DNA of 64,000 bases from Flavobacterium caeni (GCF_900101895.1 NZ_FMVF01000003.1:177258-241257); one strand, 5' to 3'; positions 9,001-17,256 are shown, counted from the stretch's first letter. Program-made: numbers and translations. Notes: generated from the letters alone by a model not told the origin.

Positions 9001-11112
9001 GTGTCAGACAATAGATACATCGACCGCGAAAAGAGCTGGTTGGCATTTAACGCAAGAGTACTACAGGAAGCCGGAGACGACGCAGTGCCGTTGCTCGACC
9101 GGCTCCGTTTTTTAGGGATTTTTTCGAACAACCTCGACGAGTTTTTCCGCGTGCGTTTTGCGGCGGTCCGGCGTTTAAGCCTTTCGGGCAAGTCGGGCGA
9201 GAAGGAACTTGGGGGCATCAGCGCCAAGCAGCTCGTCAAAGACATCACCGAAACGGTCATCCAACAGCAATCCGAGAGTTTGCGCATTTTGAGCGTGATC
9301 GAAAAGAAGCTGCAGCAACAGGGGATTTTCATGGTCAACGAAAAGGAGCTCAACCCTGAGCAGGAATCGTTCGTCAAGGATTATTTCGTCCAAAAGGTAA
9401 GCCCGGCGCTCATGACCATCATCCTCAACGACCTGGCCGAATTCCCGCTGCTCAAAGACAATTCGGGTTATCTGGCCATCAAACTGGTCATGAAACCCAA
9501 GTCCGACAAATCGCTTTTGGGGCTCGTAAAACCCAAGGGCGAAGTACGGTATGCGCTCATCGAACTGCCCAAGACACTCAACCGTTTCATCGTTTTGCCG
9601 TCGCCCGATGACAAACAATACATCATTTTTCTCGACGATGTGATCCGCTACAACCTCGAGAGCATCTTCACGATTTTTGATTACGAAAGCATCAAGGCGC
9701 ACATGATCAAAATCACGCGCGATGCCCAGCTCGACATCGATTCCGACCAAAGCAAATCGCTGATGGAGAAAATATCGACGGGCGTCAAGGACCGACTCAT
9801 CGGCGAACCCGTGCGTTTTGTGTACGACCAATCCATCGGCAAGGACACGCTCAAGTATTTCCTTTCGAAGATGAACATCGATGCCACCGACTCGATCATT
9901 CCGGGCGGGCGCTACCACAACCGACGCGACTACATGAGCTTCCCGAACCTCGGACGTTACGATTTGTTGTACCACCAGAACGAAGCGTTGGCCGTGCCCG
10001 GTTTTAGCCTCGACGGCAGCATACTCGAGAAAATCGCCAAGAAAGACTACCTGGTCAATGCGCCGTACCAAACCTTTTCTTACCTGATCAAGTTTTTGCG
10101 CGAGGCGGCGCTCGATCCCAAGGTCACGGCCATCAAGATCACGCTGTACCGTTTGGCCAAGAACTCGCAAATCATCAGCTCGCTCATCAACGCGGCCCGG
10201 AACGGCAAGCGGGTTACGGTGCAAATCGAACTGCAGGCGCGGTTCGACGAGGCGAGCAACATTTCCTATGCCGAGCAGATGCAAACCGAGGGCATCAACC
10301 TGATCTTTGGCATCAAAGGGCTCAAGGTGCACAGCAAGATTTGTGTGATCGAACGCATCCAGGAGGGGAAATTGCGTCGTTACGGCTTGATTTCGACGGG
10401 CAATTTCAACGAATCGACGGCATCGGTCTATACCGATGTGACGTTGCTGACCGCACACCAAGGCATTTTGAAGGACGTCGACAAGGTGTTCGATTTTTTC
10501 GAGGTCAACTTCCGCATCCACCGCTACAAGCACCTGATCGTATCGCCGCACTACACGCGCAACAAGTTTTACAAGCTCATCGACCGCGAGATCGTCAACG
10601 CGCACATGGGGCGTACGGCCTACATGAAGCTCAAGATGAACAGTTTATCCGACACCGAGATCATCGACAAATTATACGATGCAAGTCGTGCTGGCGTAAA
10701 GATCCAGTTGCAGGTGCGCGGCATTTGCTCACTGATCCCGGGTGTGAACGGTATGAGCGAAAACATCGAAGCCATCAGTATTGTCGACAATTTCCTCGAA
10801 CATTCGCGCGTGTATATTTTTGCGAACAACAACGATCCCGATGTGTTCATTTCGTCGGCCGATTTCATGACGCGTAACCTCGACGGCAGGGTAGAAGTGA
10901 CCTGTCCGCTGTATGACCCGGAGGTCAAGGCCGAACTCATCGACAATTTCGACACGGGCTGGAAAGGAAACGTCAAGGCGCGCTATCATTCGGAAAAACT
11001 AGACAACCAATACCGCGTGCGTGGCGATGACCCGATTTTCCGAGCACAGGTCGAAACCTATAAGTATTACCAGCACCGGCTCGAGGAAGCCAAGTTGGCG
11101 AAAGCGAAATAA
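9001..11112 (+). CDS. ppk1: Polyphosphate kinase 1
   Basis: A 703-residue polyphosphate kinase (E. coli PPK1 is 688), reversibly transferring the ATP gamma-phosphate to inorganic polyphosphate. The N and head domains open with DREKSWLAFN and SNNLDEFFRVR; the C1/C2 domains are phospholipase-D-like. The autophosphorylated His is H444 in KVHSK (E. coli His435), and H601 in LEHSR matches His592. The residue 19 after H444 is L463 in YGLISTGNFNE, where E. coli has His454. The start is GTG at 9001, immediately after the sixA stop. ppx follows 162 bp downstream across an inverted AT repeat, forming a polyphosphate synthesis and degradation cluster. Confidence 0.95.
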   Translation: MSDNRYIDREKSWLAFNARVLQEAGDDAVPLLDRLRFLGIFSNNLDEFFRVRFAAVRRLSLSGKSGEKELGGISAKQLVKDITETVIQQQSESLRILSVIEKKLQQQGIFMVNEKELNPEQESFVKDYFVQKVSPALMTIILNDLAEFPLLKDNSGYLAIKLVMKPKSDKSLLGLVKPKGEVRYALIELPKTLNRFIVLPSPDDKQYIIFLDDVIRYNLESIFTIFDYESIKAHMIKITRDAQLDIDSDQSKSLMEKISTGVKDRLIGEPVRFVYDQSIGKDTLKYFLSKMNIDATDSIIPGGRYHNRRDYMSFPNLGRYDLLYHQNEALAVPGFSLDGSILEKIAKKDYLVNAPYQTFSYLIKFLREAALDPKVTAIKITLYRLAKNSQIISSLINAARNGKRVTVQIELQARFDEASNISYAEQMQTEGINLIFGIKGLKVHSKICVIERIQEGKLRRYGLISTGNFNESTASVYTDVTLLTAHQGILKDVDKVFDFFEVNFRIHRYKHLIVSPHYTRNKFYKLIDREIVNAHMGRTAYMKLKMNSLSDTEIIDKLYDASRAGVKIQLQVRGICSLIPGVNGMSENIEAISIVDNFLEHSRVYIFANNNDPDVFISSADFMTRNLDGRVEVTCPLYDPEVKAELIDNFDTGWKGNVKARYHSEKLDNQYRVRGDDPIFRAQVETYKYYQHRLEEAKLAKAK

Positions 11113-11270
11113 TTTGGAAAATTAATTTGAAAATGAGGTAATTTGAAAATTTGGAAATGGGCTGCAGCGATAGCAACGCAACCGTCGATTTGTAGTTCTC
11201 TTAGTTTTTCGATTTGTTATCGACAGCTAATGATCATTTTCAAATTTTCAAATTTCCAAATTACCACATT
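11111..11270. repeat. Inverted pair of AAATTTG/GGAAAT short-period repeats between ppk1 and ppx
   Basis: The ppk1-ppx gap holds degenerate units such as ATTTGAAAATTTGGAAAT (left arm about 11111-11159) and an inverted copy (11234-11270). The left-arm core GAGGTAATTTG is mirrored by CAAATTACCAC at the right. The right arm ends 4 bp before the ppx ATG, so a transcript could form a long AU hairpin just upstream of the start codon. Confidence 0.65.
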
Positions 11271-11274
11271 CTAA

Positions 11275-12165
11275 ATGATCAACATCAAGAAATACGCGGC
11301 CATCGACATCGGCTCCAATGCCATGCGTTTGCTCGTGTCCAACATCATCGAGGAACAAGGAAAGGAAACCCAATTCAGCAAAAGCTCGCTGGTGCGCGTG
11401 CCGATCCGTTTGGGTCAGGATGCGTTTACCGTGGGCGAAATTTCGGACGAGAACATCGAACGCATGGTCGATGCGATGAAAGCCTACCATTTGCTGATGA
11501 AAGTACACAAAGTCGAGCGCTACAAAGCCTGTGCGACCTCGGCCATGCGCGAAGCCTACAACGGGAAAGAGGTCGTCGACATTGTGCGCAACGAGTCGGG
11601 TATCGACATAGAAATCATCGACGGCAAGACCGAAGCGGCCATCATCGCCTCGACCGACCTGCACCATCTTGTGCGCACCGAACAAACCTATTTGTATGTA
11701 GACGTGGGCGGCGGCAGCACCGAATTCTCATTGTTTTCGGGCGGAAAAATCATTGCGTCCAAGTCGTTTAAGGTAGGGACGGTGCGACTGATCAACGACA
11801 TGGTCAACGACATCGTTTGGCAGGAGATCGAGAAATGGATCAAGACCAACACCCAAGATTACGAACCCGTCACACTCATCGGCTCGGGTGGCAACATCAA
11901 CAAAGTGTTCAAGATGTCGGGCAAACTGCAGGAAAAACCACTCTCCTATATATACTTGAACGGGCAGTATGCGATGCTCGATGCGATGACCTATGAACAA
12001 CGCGTGTACGAACTGGGGCTCAACCCCGACCGCGCCGACGTCATTATTCCCGCCTTACGCGTGTACCTCAATGCGATGAAGTGGAGCGGGGCGCGCCAAA
12101 TCTATGTGCCCAAGATTGGTTTGGCCGACGGCGTCATCAAGGCTTTGTACTACGGAAGAATTTAG
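11275..12165 (+). CDS. ppx: Ppx/GppA-family exopolyphosphatase
   Basis: A 296-residue member of the ASKHA-fold Ppx/GppA phosphatases, which release phosphate from polyphosphate ends or hydrolyse pppGpp. The phosphate-1 loop is AIDIGSNAMRLLV near residues 8-20 and the phosphate-2 loop is DVGGGSTEF near 143. It is a core-domain form, much shorter than E. coli Ppx (513) and lacking the C-terminal HD-like part, as usual in Flavobacteria. It follows ppk1 on the same strand, so a polyphosphate substrate is more likely than pppGpp, though sequence alone cannot decide. It converges with dnaX, whose stop begins 11 bp away. Confidence 0.88.
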   Translation: MINIKKYAAIDIGSNAMRLLVSNIIEEQGKETQFSKSSLVRVPIRLGQDAFTVGEISDENIERMVDAMKAYHLLMKVHKVERYKACATSAMREAYNGKEVVDIVRNESGIDIEIIDGKTEAAIIASTDLHHLVRTEQTYLYVDVGGGSTEFSLFSGGKIIASKSFKVGTVRLINDMVNDIVWQEIEKWIKTNTQDYEPVTLIGSGGNINKVFKMSGKLQEKPLSYIYLNGQYAMLDAMTYEQRVYELGLNPDRADVIIPALRVYLNAMKWSGARQIYVPKIGLADGVIKALYYGRI

Positions 12166-12175
12166 GAATTGGAGA

Positions 12176-13890
12176 TCAAATATCCAGATCGAACGTCTTT
12201 TTCAACACCTCGAGCGTAGGGTTGATTTGGTTGAGTCGGTTGAATTTGTCCTGAGCGGTAAACGCAAATTTGTTCTCGACGGCTTCGTTGACGATCACTT
12301 CGATCGTGATGTCGTGGTTGTGCAACTTTCCGCGTAAGTAACCTTGCAATTCGATCTTTTCGCTTTCAAAATCAATCTTCGAGCCTTCGTTGGGCAGTTC
12401 GTGCGTGATGTGCGCGCCCTGCAGTTTGGGATCGCTGATGAGCAACAACGACTCCATGATTTTTTGTCCCTTGTCGCCCAAACGCTGGGCATACTTGTAC
12501 CATTGTTCGAGCATTTCGGTTTCGGTGAACGGCTCGGTGGGCAGGTGTTCCTCTTTCTTGACGAAGTTTTTGTTGGTTTCCTGCAATTCGCGTTTGGCCT
12601 TGATGCTCGAAATCGAAAACGCCGACACCTTGCTTTCGCTGGTAGTTGGAATGTTCGGAGTGGATGTCTGTGCGGTTTCGGCCACAGGATGTACGGTCGT
12701 GGGCTCTGGTTTTGCAGGTGCAGGATCAACCGATTGCGCGACGACAATTTCAGGCGATTCGACTTCGAACTCCTTGACGCGTCCGTAAAAATACTTGGCG
12801 GGGATTATAAATCCGTTAACTTTTTTTTTTCTCCATCGTAGGTGATGGAGGCCAGTTGCATCAGGCACAATTCAACAAGCAGTCGTTGGTTTTGGCTTGT
12901 CTTGTATTTGAGGTCGCAATCGTTGGCCACTTCGATGCCTTTGAGCAAAAATTCCTGTGACGCTTTGAGCGACTGGGCATGGTACATTTTCTGGGCCTGT
13001 TCGCCGGCTTCGAGCAATACAAGGGTGGCCGGGGTTTTGCACACGAGCAAATCCCTAAAGTGCGATGCGAGTCCCGATACAAAATGATGCGCATCGAACC
13101 CCCGCGACAAAATATCGTTGAACGACATCAGCAAATCGGGGATCTTGTTCTCGAGGATCAAATCGGTCACGTTAATATAAGTCTCATAATCGAGCACGTT
13201 CAGGTTTTCGGTGACGGCCGCACGTGTCAGGTTGTTGCCGCAATACGAAACCACGCGGTCAAAAATAGACAACGCATCGCGCATGGCACCGTCGGCCTTT
13301 TGGGCGATGATGTGCAGCGCATCGTCTTCGAATTGCACGCCTTGGCTTTTGGCCACTTCGGCCAGGTGTTCCTTGGCGTCCTTGACGGTGATGCGTTTGA
13401 AGTCGAAAATCTGGCAACGCGATAAGATCGTCGGGATGATTTTGTGTTTTTCGGTCGTCGCCAAGATAAAGATCGCGTGCTTGGGCGGCTCTTCGAGTGT
13501 TTTGAGGAATGCGTTGAACGCCGCCTGCGAGAGCATGTGCACCTCATCGATGATGTACACCTTGAACTGTCCTGTTTGCGGCGGGATGCGTACCTGGTCG
13601 ATCAGGTTCCGGATGTCGTCTACAGAGTTGTTAGACGCCGCATCGAGTTCGAACACATTGAACGTAAAATCTTCGTTCGGATCGTCGTAACCCGGTTGGT
13701 TGATCTTGCGCGCGAGGATACGGGCGCAGGTAGTTTTGCCTACACCACGCGGCCCGGTAAACAGCAAAGCCGAGGCCAAGTGGTTGGTCTCGATGGCATT
13801 GAGCAAGGTGTTGGTGATGGCCTGTTGCCCCACCACGTCCTTGAAGGTTTGCGGGCGGTATTTGCGGGCCGATACGACGAATTGTTCCAT
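12176..13890 (-). CDS. dnaX: DNA polymerase III subunit tau, made through a frameshift at an A10 run
   Basis: Clamp-loader ATPase subunit. Zero-frame translation from ATG 13890 gives 357 residues up to a Lys run, then LTDL and a stop at 12805. The -1 frame instead continues after GEKKK with VNGFIIPAKYF for 214 residues to 12176, giving a tau-like protein of about 571. AAA+ motifs: Walker A FTGPRGVGKTT (44-54), Walker B DEVH (115-118), sensor-1 region TILSRCQIF. The four-Cys zinc module of E. coli DnaX is absent after Walker A. The tau tail is Pro/Thr-rich, then helical, for polymerase contact. Either programmed -1 recoding, transcriptional slippage adding one A, or a homopolymer sequencing error explains the break; see the slip-site entry. 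Confidence 0.85.
12805..13890 (-). CDS. dnaX: DNA polymerase III subunit gamma (zero-frame short product of dnaX)
   Basis: The frame actually encoded in the DNA is 361 residues: AAA+ domains I-II plus the domain III helical collar, ending EKKKLTDL. This is the size expected for a gamma-like clamp-loader subunit that can assemble but lacks the polymerase-tethering tail. It shares its start and first 357 residues with the tau entry. In E. coli tau is the zero frame and gamma needs the frameshift; here the roles are reversed if the A10 count is right. Confidence 0.7.
   Translation of the reverse strand: MEQFVVSARKYRPQTFKDVVGQQAITNTLLNAIETNHLASALLFTGPRGVGKTTCARILARKINQPGYDDPNEDFTFNVFELDAASNNSVDDIRNLIDQVRIPPQTGQFKVYIIDEVHMLSQAAFNAFLKTLEEPPKHAIFILATTEKHKIIPTILSRCQIFDFKRITVKDAKEHLAEVAKSQGVQFEDDALHIIAQKADGAMRDALSIFDRVVSYCGNNLTRAAVTENLNVLDYETYINVTDLILENKIPDLLMSFNDILSRGFDAHHFVSGLASHFRDLLVCKTPATLVLLEAGEQAQKMYHAQSLKASQEFLLKGIEVANDCDLKYKTSQNQRLLVELCLMQLASITYDGEKKKLTDL
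12821..12830 (-). promoter_or_regulatory. dnaX A10 slippery site (recoding or transcriptional slippage)
   Basis: On the coding strand the sequence is G-A10-GTTAAC. The zero frame reads GAA AAA AAA AAG TTA, which contains A-AAA-AAG, the heptamer used in E. coli dnaX. A -1 slip gives AAA GTT AAC and the tau tail; a transcript with 11 A residues gives the same protein. A stop follows four codons later in the zero frame. I saw no strong downstream hairpin or upstream Shine-Dalgarno stimulator. Confidence 0.65.
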
Positions 13891-13895
13891 TGCGA

Positions 13896-13903
13896 CAAAT
13901 ATA
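13896..13903 (-). promoter_or_regulatory. dnaX promoter -7 box (leaderless geometry)
   Basis: Minus-strand TATATTTG is an exact TAnnTTTG box ending 5 nt before the dnaX ATG (13890). In rnpB the RNA 5' end predicted by P1 pairing begins 5 nt after its box. Applied here, that puts the transcription start at about 13891, so the mRNA would have essentially no leader. Confidence 0.5.
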
Positions 13904-13914
13904 CGAGAAAAGTT

Positions 13915-14013
13915 GAATCGTTTGATCGATTATTCGTTTAATCGTGCAGTCGTGTAGGCGTTTTTCGAATAGGTAGATTCGGTTAAACGATTAAACAGTC
14001 AAACGATTAAACC
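13915..14013. repeat. Inverted CGTTTAATCG short-period repeats upstream of dnaX
   Basis: Left arm 13915-13944 contains AATCGTTTGA and TTCGTTTAATCG; right arm 13981-14013 contains the inverted forms TTAAACGATTAAAC and TCAAACGATTAAACC. The two arms are separated by about 36 bp. No gene is visible in the 237 bp gap around them. Confidence 0.55.
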
Positions 14014-14127
14014 GTTCCAAAATATTCGATCTCTTACCCAGCCAATTAGAACATTTTAAAGTATCGGGATGAATCGGGTCTGGAAGATGTGGATGTTCTC
14101 AAACGAAGATGCGCCAATCGAAACGTC

Positions 14128-14430
14128 TCAATTTTCCCTTCCTTTGATGCTGAGTTCGTGCAACACCTGCGTGGCGCTGACATCGCCCAACGACAAATCG
14201 CCGGCTACAAATACGCCTTTTTCGCCCGATTGCGATTTGATGCCGTATACGGTGGCCTCGTCGCCGGGGTCGCTTTCGCCTTCGTAACGGTAGATGTGGA
14301 CGATCTCGAATTCATCCTGGTGGTCGATGATGCGTTGTTCGTCGAGGTTAAAATCGGTCGTGAACCCTTTTTGCTTGAGCTCTTCCAAAGCCTTTGAAAC
14401 AGTAGCGTAATGATACATTTGCCTTTCCAT
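14128..14430 (-). CDS. Small conserved Bacteroidota protein of unknown function
   Basis: A 100-residue soluble protein beginning [19 protein letters not shown]. An N-terminal helix ([11 protein letters not shown]) precedes a DFNLDE segment and a beta strand [11 protein letters not shown]. The C-terminal part contains [17 protein letters not shown], resembling small Bacteroidota proteins sometimes labelled phosphoribosylpyrophosphate synthetase without PRPP-synthase motifs; I see no PRPP-binding loop. No signal peptide or membrane segment. It is transcribed away from rnpB and is probably monocistronic. Function unknown. Confidence 0.7.
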   Translation of the reverse strand: MERQMYHYATVSKALEELKQKGFTTDFNLDEQRIIDHQDEFEIVHIYRYEGESDPGDEATVYGIKSQSGEKGVFVAGDLSLGDVSATQVLHELSIKGREN

Positions 14431-14532
14431 GGTGCTGCTTTTTTGATTTTTTTATTCCTTAAAATTACTGGTCGCGTCTGGCGTATGGGTTATAACATTC
14501 GGCCAGAAAGTTACAAGTTACGCATAAAATAG

Positions 14533-14540
14533 TAAATTTG
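14533..14540 (+). promoter_or_regulatory. rnpB promoter -7 box
   Basis: TAAATTTG is an exact Bacteroidota TAnnTTTG box. It ends 5 nt before G14545, the first base of the P1 stem of RNase P RNA, and so gives a useful internal ruler for other promoters in the window. Confidence 0.7.
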
Positions 14541-14544
14541 CTGC

Positions 14545-14873
14545 GCAGACCGCCTTATCGCTGCCATCCGATAGCTATCGGGAGGGAGAGGAAAGTCCGG
14601 ACACCATAGGGAAGCATAGCGGATAACATCCGTCGGCTTCGGGCAACCGAGGTCAGGACCAGTGCAACAGAAAGAATGTACAGTTCGGCTGTAGTGAAAC
14701 CAGGTAAACTCTATGTGGTGAAATTTCAAGTATACCGACTCTTAAGGGTTTCCCGCCCGTTGTCGGAGGGTAGAAAGATCGAGCCTGCGGGTAACTGCCG
14801 GCCTAGATAAATGATAAGGGTTTCACCTGGTCGAAAGACCCGGTGGAATACAGAATCCGGCTTATAGGTCTGC
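14545..14873 (+). ncRNA. rnpB: RNase P RNA, bacterial type A
   Basis: Catalytic RNA that trims tRNA 5' leaders. The universal P4/CR-I segment GAGGAAAGTCCGGACACC occurs at about 14586-14604. The matching 3' core ACAGAATCCGGCTTATAGG lies at about 14850-14868. P1 is formed by GCAGACC at 14545 pairing with GGTCTGC ending at 14873. CAGAAAGAATG, GTGAAACCAGGTAAACTC and CTGCGGGTAACTGCCGGCCTAGATAAATGA-type core segments are also recognisable. Length about 329 nt is normal. A run of nine T at 14874-14882 follows as terminator. The ends are inferred from P1 pairing and could shift by a few bases. Confidence 0.95.
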
Positions 14874-14882
14874 TTTTTTTTT
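14874..14882 (+). terminator. rnpB terminal T-tract
   Basis: Nine consecutive T directly after the P1 stem of rnpB. The TTG start of the symporter gene follows only 17 bp later. Confidence 0.6.
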
Positions 14883-14899
14883 CAACCAACAATTAATAG

Positions 14900-16093
14900 T
14901 TGCGACGGATACTTTCGAATTTGACGTTTTGGGTTTTGGTCGCAATTGTCACGGGCGTTTGCGTCGGACATTATTTTCCCAAGACCGGCGTCCAAATGGA
15001 AATCGTCGGCAAGTCCTTTGTCGACTTGATCAAACTGTTCATCGCCCCGATCATTTTCCTGACAATCGTGATGGGCATCGCAGGCATGGGCGATTTGAAA
15101 AAGGTGGGCCGTATCGGCGCCAAGTCGTTGCTTTACTTTGAGATCGTCACCACGCTGGCGCTGGCGATCGGCATCGCGGTGGCCTATATCATCCAACCCG
15201 GAAAAGTAGACAAACAGGGCATCGTCCTGCAAGATCCCACAAAATACACGCGCGCCTCCGATTTTAGCTGGTGGCATTTTTTTCTCGACAACCCGACACT
15301 ACAGGTTTTGGTCGCGGCCATTGTCTTGGGCATTGTTTTGAATTACGTCAAATCGCGCGAAACCATCTTGCGTATCCTCGAGCGCCTTTCCAAATGGGTG
15401 TTCCTCGCACTCAAATATGTCATGTACCTCGCGCCTATAGGGGCGTTTGGCGGCATGGCCTATACCATCGGAAAGTTCGGGCTGGCCACCTTGGTTCCGC
15501 TTGCCAAACTGATGCTGACCGTTTATGTCACGATGGCGCTGTTTGTTTTTGTGGTGCTCGGCGGCATCTTGAAATATTATAACATCAGCATCCTGCAACT
15601 CCTTAAATATATAAAGGAGGAATTGCTCGTGGTGTTGGGAACTTCTTCGTCCGAAGCCGCGTTGCCTTCGATCATGGTCAAGCTCGAGCAAATGGGTTGC
15701 AGCAAACCCGTCGTTGGGCTCGTCATCCCAACGGGTTATTCGTTCAACCTCGATGGCACCTCGATCTATTTGTCGATGGCGGTGATCTTCCTGGCGCAAC
15801 TTTACGATGTGCCACTCAGTTTTTGGGAACTCGCGGGCATCATCGGAATTTTGATGATTACGTCGAAAGGTGCGGCCGGCGTAACCGGAAGCGGATTCAT
15901 CGTACTCGCTTCGACGCTGACGGCGCTCCACAAGATTCCCGTCGAAGGGCTGGCGTTTTTGCTTGGTGTCGACAAATTCATGAGCGAGGCGCGCGCCATC
16001 ACCAACCTGATCGGCAACAGCGTCGCGACGGTCGTGATCTCTAAAAGCGAAGGCGATTTTACACAACCCGATTTTAATCCGCAGGAACCATGA
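14900..16093 (+). CDS. Dicarboxylate/amino acid:cation symporter (SDF family)
   Basis: A 397-residue inner-membrane secondary transporter of the DAACS (GltP/DctA) family, moving glutamate, aspartate or C4-dicarboxylates with cations. About eight hydrophobic helices and two re-entrant loops are visible. The HP1 serine-rich motif is GTSSSEAALP near residue 248 and TM7 carries NLDGTSIY. HP2 holds TSKGAAGVTGSGF and TM8 has a conserved N-rich end (ITNLIGNSVAT). The start is TTG at 14900, since an in-frame TAG directly precedes it; no Shine-Dalgarno is seen and the rnpB T-tract ends 17 bp upstream. It overlaps the cyclophilin gene by 4 bp (ATGA). Substrate not decidable. Confidence 0.88.
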   Translation: MRRILSNLTFWVLVAIVTGVCVGHYFPKTGVQMEIVGKSFVDLIKLFIAPIIFLTIVMGIAGMGDLKKVGRIGAKSLLYFEIVTTLALAIGIAVAYIIQPGKVDKQGIVLQDPTKYTRASDFSWWHFFLDNPTLQVLVAAIVLGIVLNYVKSRETILRILERLSKWVFLALKYVMYLAPIGAFGGMAYTIGKFGLATLVPLAKLMLTVYVTMALFVFVVLGGILKYYNISILQLLKYIKEELLVVLGTSSSEAALPSIMVKLEQMGCSKPVVGLVIPTGYSFNLDGTSIYLSMAVIFLAQLYDVPLSFWELAGIIGILMITSKGAAGVTGSGFIVLASTLTALHKIPVEGLAFLLGVDKFMSEARAITNLIGNSVATVVISKSEGDFTQPDFNPQEP

Positions 16094-16704
16094 AAAAAGC
16101 CACCCTATTGCTGTTGTTGATTGTGCTGGGCTGCAAAAAGCAAGACTTCGACGCCCAATGGACGCTCGAACAAGCGCCCGCCGCGTTCACCGCGCGTTTT
16201 GAAACCACGCAAGGCACGTTCGATATTGCCGTGACACGCGACTGGTCGCCCAAGGCCGCCGATAGATTGTACCAACTGGTCAAGCACGGCTACTACGACG
16301 ATGCGATTTTTTACAGGGTGGTCGATGGTTTTGTCGCGCAGTTCGGCAACACCGATACGATCACCATGAACCAATGGCGGGCGGTCAAGGTTCCCGACGA
16401 GCCCGTAAAATTTGGCAACAAAAAAGGGATGGTAAGTTTTGCGCGTTCGGGTCCCGTAACACGTGATCTGGAGCTGTTTGTCAACCTCAAGGACAATCCG
16501 GTGCTCGATACGCTCGACTTTGAAGGCGTGCGCGGGTTTCCTGCAGTGGGGCGGGTGACCCAAGGCATGGACGTGGTCGAAAAATTGTATTCGGGTTATG
16601 GCGAGACGCCGATGTCCGACGAAAACCTGTATGCCAACCGCAACGGTTTTTTGGCCAAGTACCCCGAACTCGATTTGATCAAAAAGGCGTATCTGGTAGA
16701 GTAG
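16090..16704 (+). CDS. Cyclophilin-type peptidyl-prolyl isomerase lipoprotein
   Basis: A 204-residue peptidyl-prolyl cis-trans isomerase. The N-terminus MKKATLLLLLIVLGC ends in a lipobox Cys, so it is probably a lipoprotein facing the periplasm. Cyclophilin motifs: TTQGTFDIAVTRDWSPKAADR, split over strands 1-2, then FYRVVDGFVAQFG with the catalytic Arg, and KKGMVSFAR in place of the usual GxxSMAN segment. GRVTQGMDVVEK is the standard C-terminal motif. The ATGA overlap with the symporter indicates translational coupling. It converges on rsmD with a 3 bp gap. Confidence 0.9.
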   Translation: MKKATLLLLLIVLGCKKQDFDAQWTLEQAPAAFTARFETTQGTFDIAVTRDWSPKAADRLYQLVKHGYYDDAIFYRVVDGFVAQFGNTDTITMNQWRAVKVPDEPVKFGNKKGMVSFARSGPVTRDLELFVNLKDNPVLDTLDFEGVRGFPAVGRVTQGMDVVEKLYSGYGETPMSDENLYANRNGFLAKYPELDLIKKAYLVE

Positions 16705-16707
16705 CGG

Positions 16708-17256
16708 CTAGTCTTTGGTCTCGAATTCAAAAAAACTGAACACCGATCCGCCGTAATTTTTCTGGAACGAGAAATGGTCGATGTGTTCCATGGCGGTGTG
16801 TTTCGAATGTTCTATGATCATCATACCGTCTTGGTCCAGCAGGTTTTGCGCGAACACCGTTTTCACGATCTTTTCGAAACGCGCCTGGTCCAATCCGTAA
16901 GGCGGATCGGCAAAAATCAAATCGTAGGACGCGGTGTGTTTTTCGAGGAATTTGAATACATCCGATTTGATCGCCGCGATGTCAAAATCGAATTCGGCCG
17001 CGGTTTGTTTGATGAATTTGATACAGCCAAAATCGGCGTCGACGCTCGTGATCGACGCACTTCCGCGCGACGCGAATTCATAACTGATGTTGCCCGTACC
17101 CGCAAACAAGTCGAGCACCTTTAACCCCGAAAAATCAAAATGGTTGTTCAGGATGTTGAACAGCGATTCCTTGCCCATGTCGGTCGTCGGGCGTACCGGC
17201 AGGTTTTTGGGCGGGGAAATGCGGCGTCCTTTGTATTTCCCTGAGATGATCCTCAT
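16708..17256 (-). CDS. rsmD: 16S rRNA (guanine(966)-N(2))-methyltransferase RsmD
   Basis: A 182-residue class I SAM methyltransferase that modifies G966 of 16S rRNA in the 30S subunit. It begins MRIISGKYKGRRI, the family signature, followed by VRPTTDMGKESLFN. SAM-binding motif I is VLDLFAGTGNISYEFASRG and the catalytic NPPY-type motif is FADPPYG. Length matches the family (about 185). It starts inside the end of the DUF3822 gene with a 4 bp overlap, a pairing that is common in Bacteroidota. Confidence 0.95.
   Translation of the reverse strand: MRIISGKYKGRRISPPKNLPVRPTTDMGKESLFNILNNHFDFSGLKVLDLFAGTGNISYEFASRGSASITSVDADFGCIKFIKQTAAEFDFDIAAIKSDVFKFLEKHTASYDLIFADPPYGLDQARFEKIVKTVFAQNLLDQDGMMIIEHSKHTAMEHIDHFSFQKNYGGSVFSFFEFETKD

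Noticed and set aside
9175..10605. 476-codon minus frame
   Set aside because: Antisense to ppk1, whose motifs are unambiguous.
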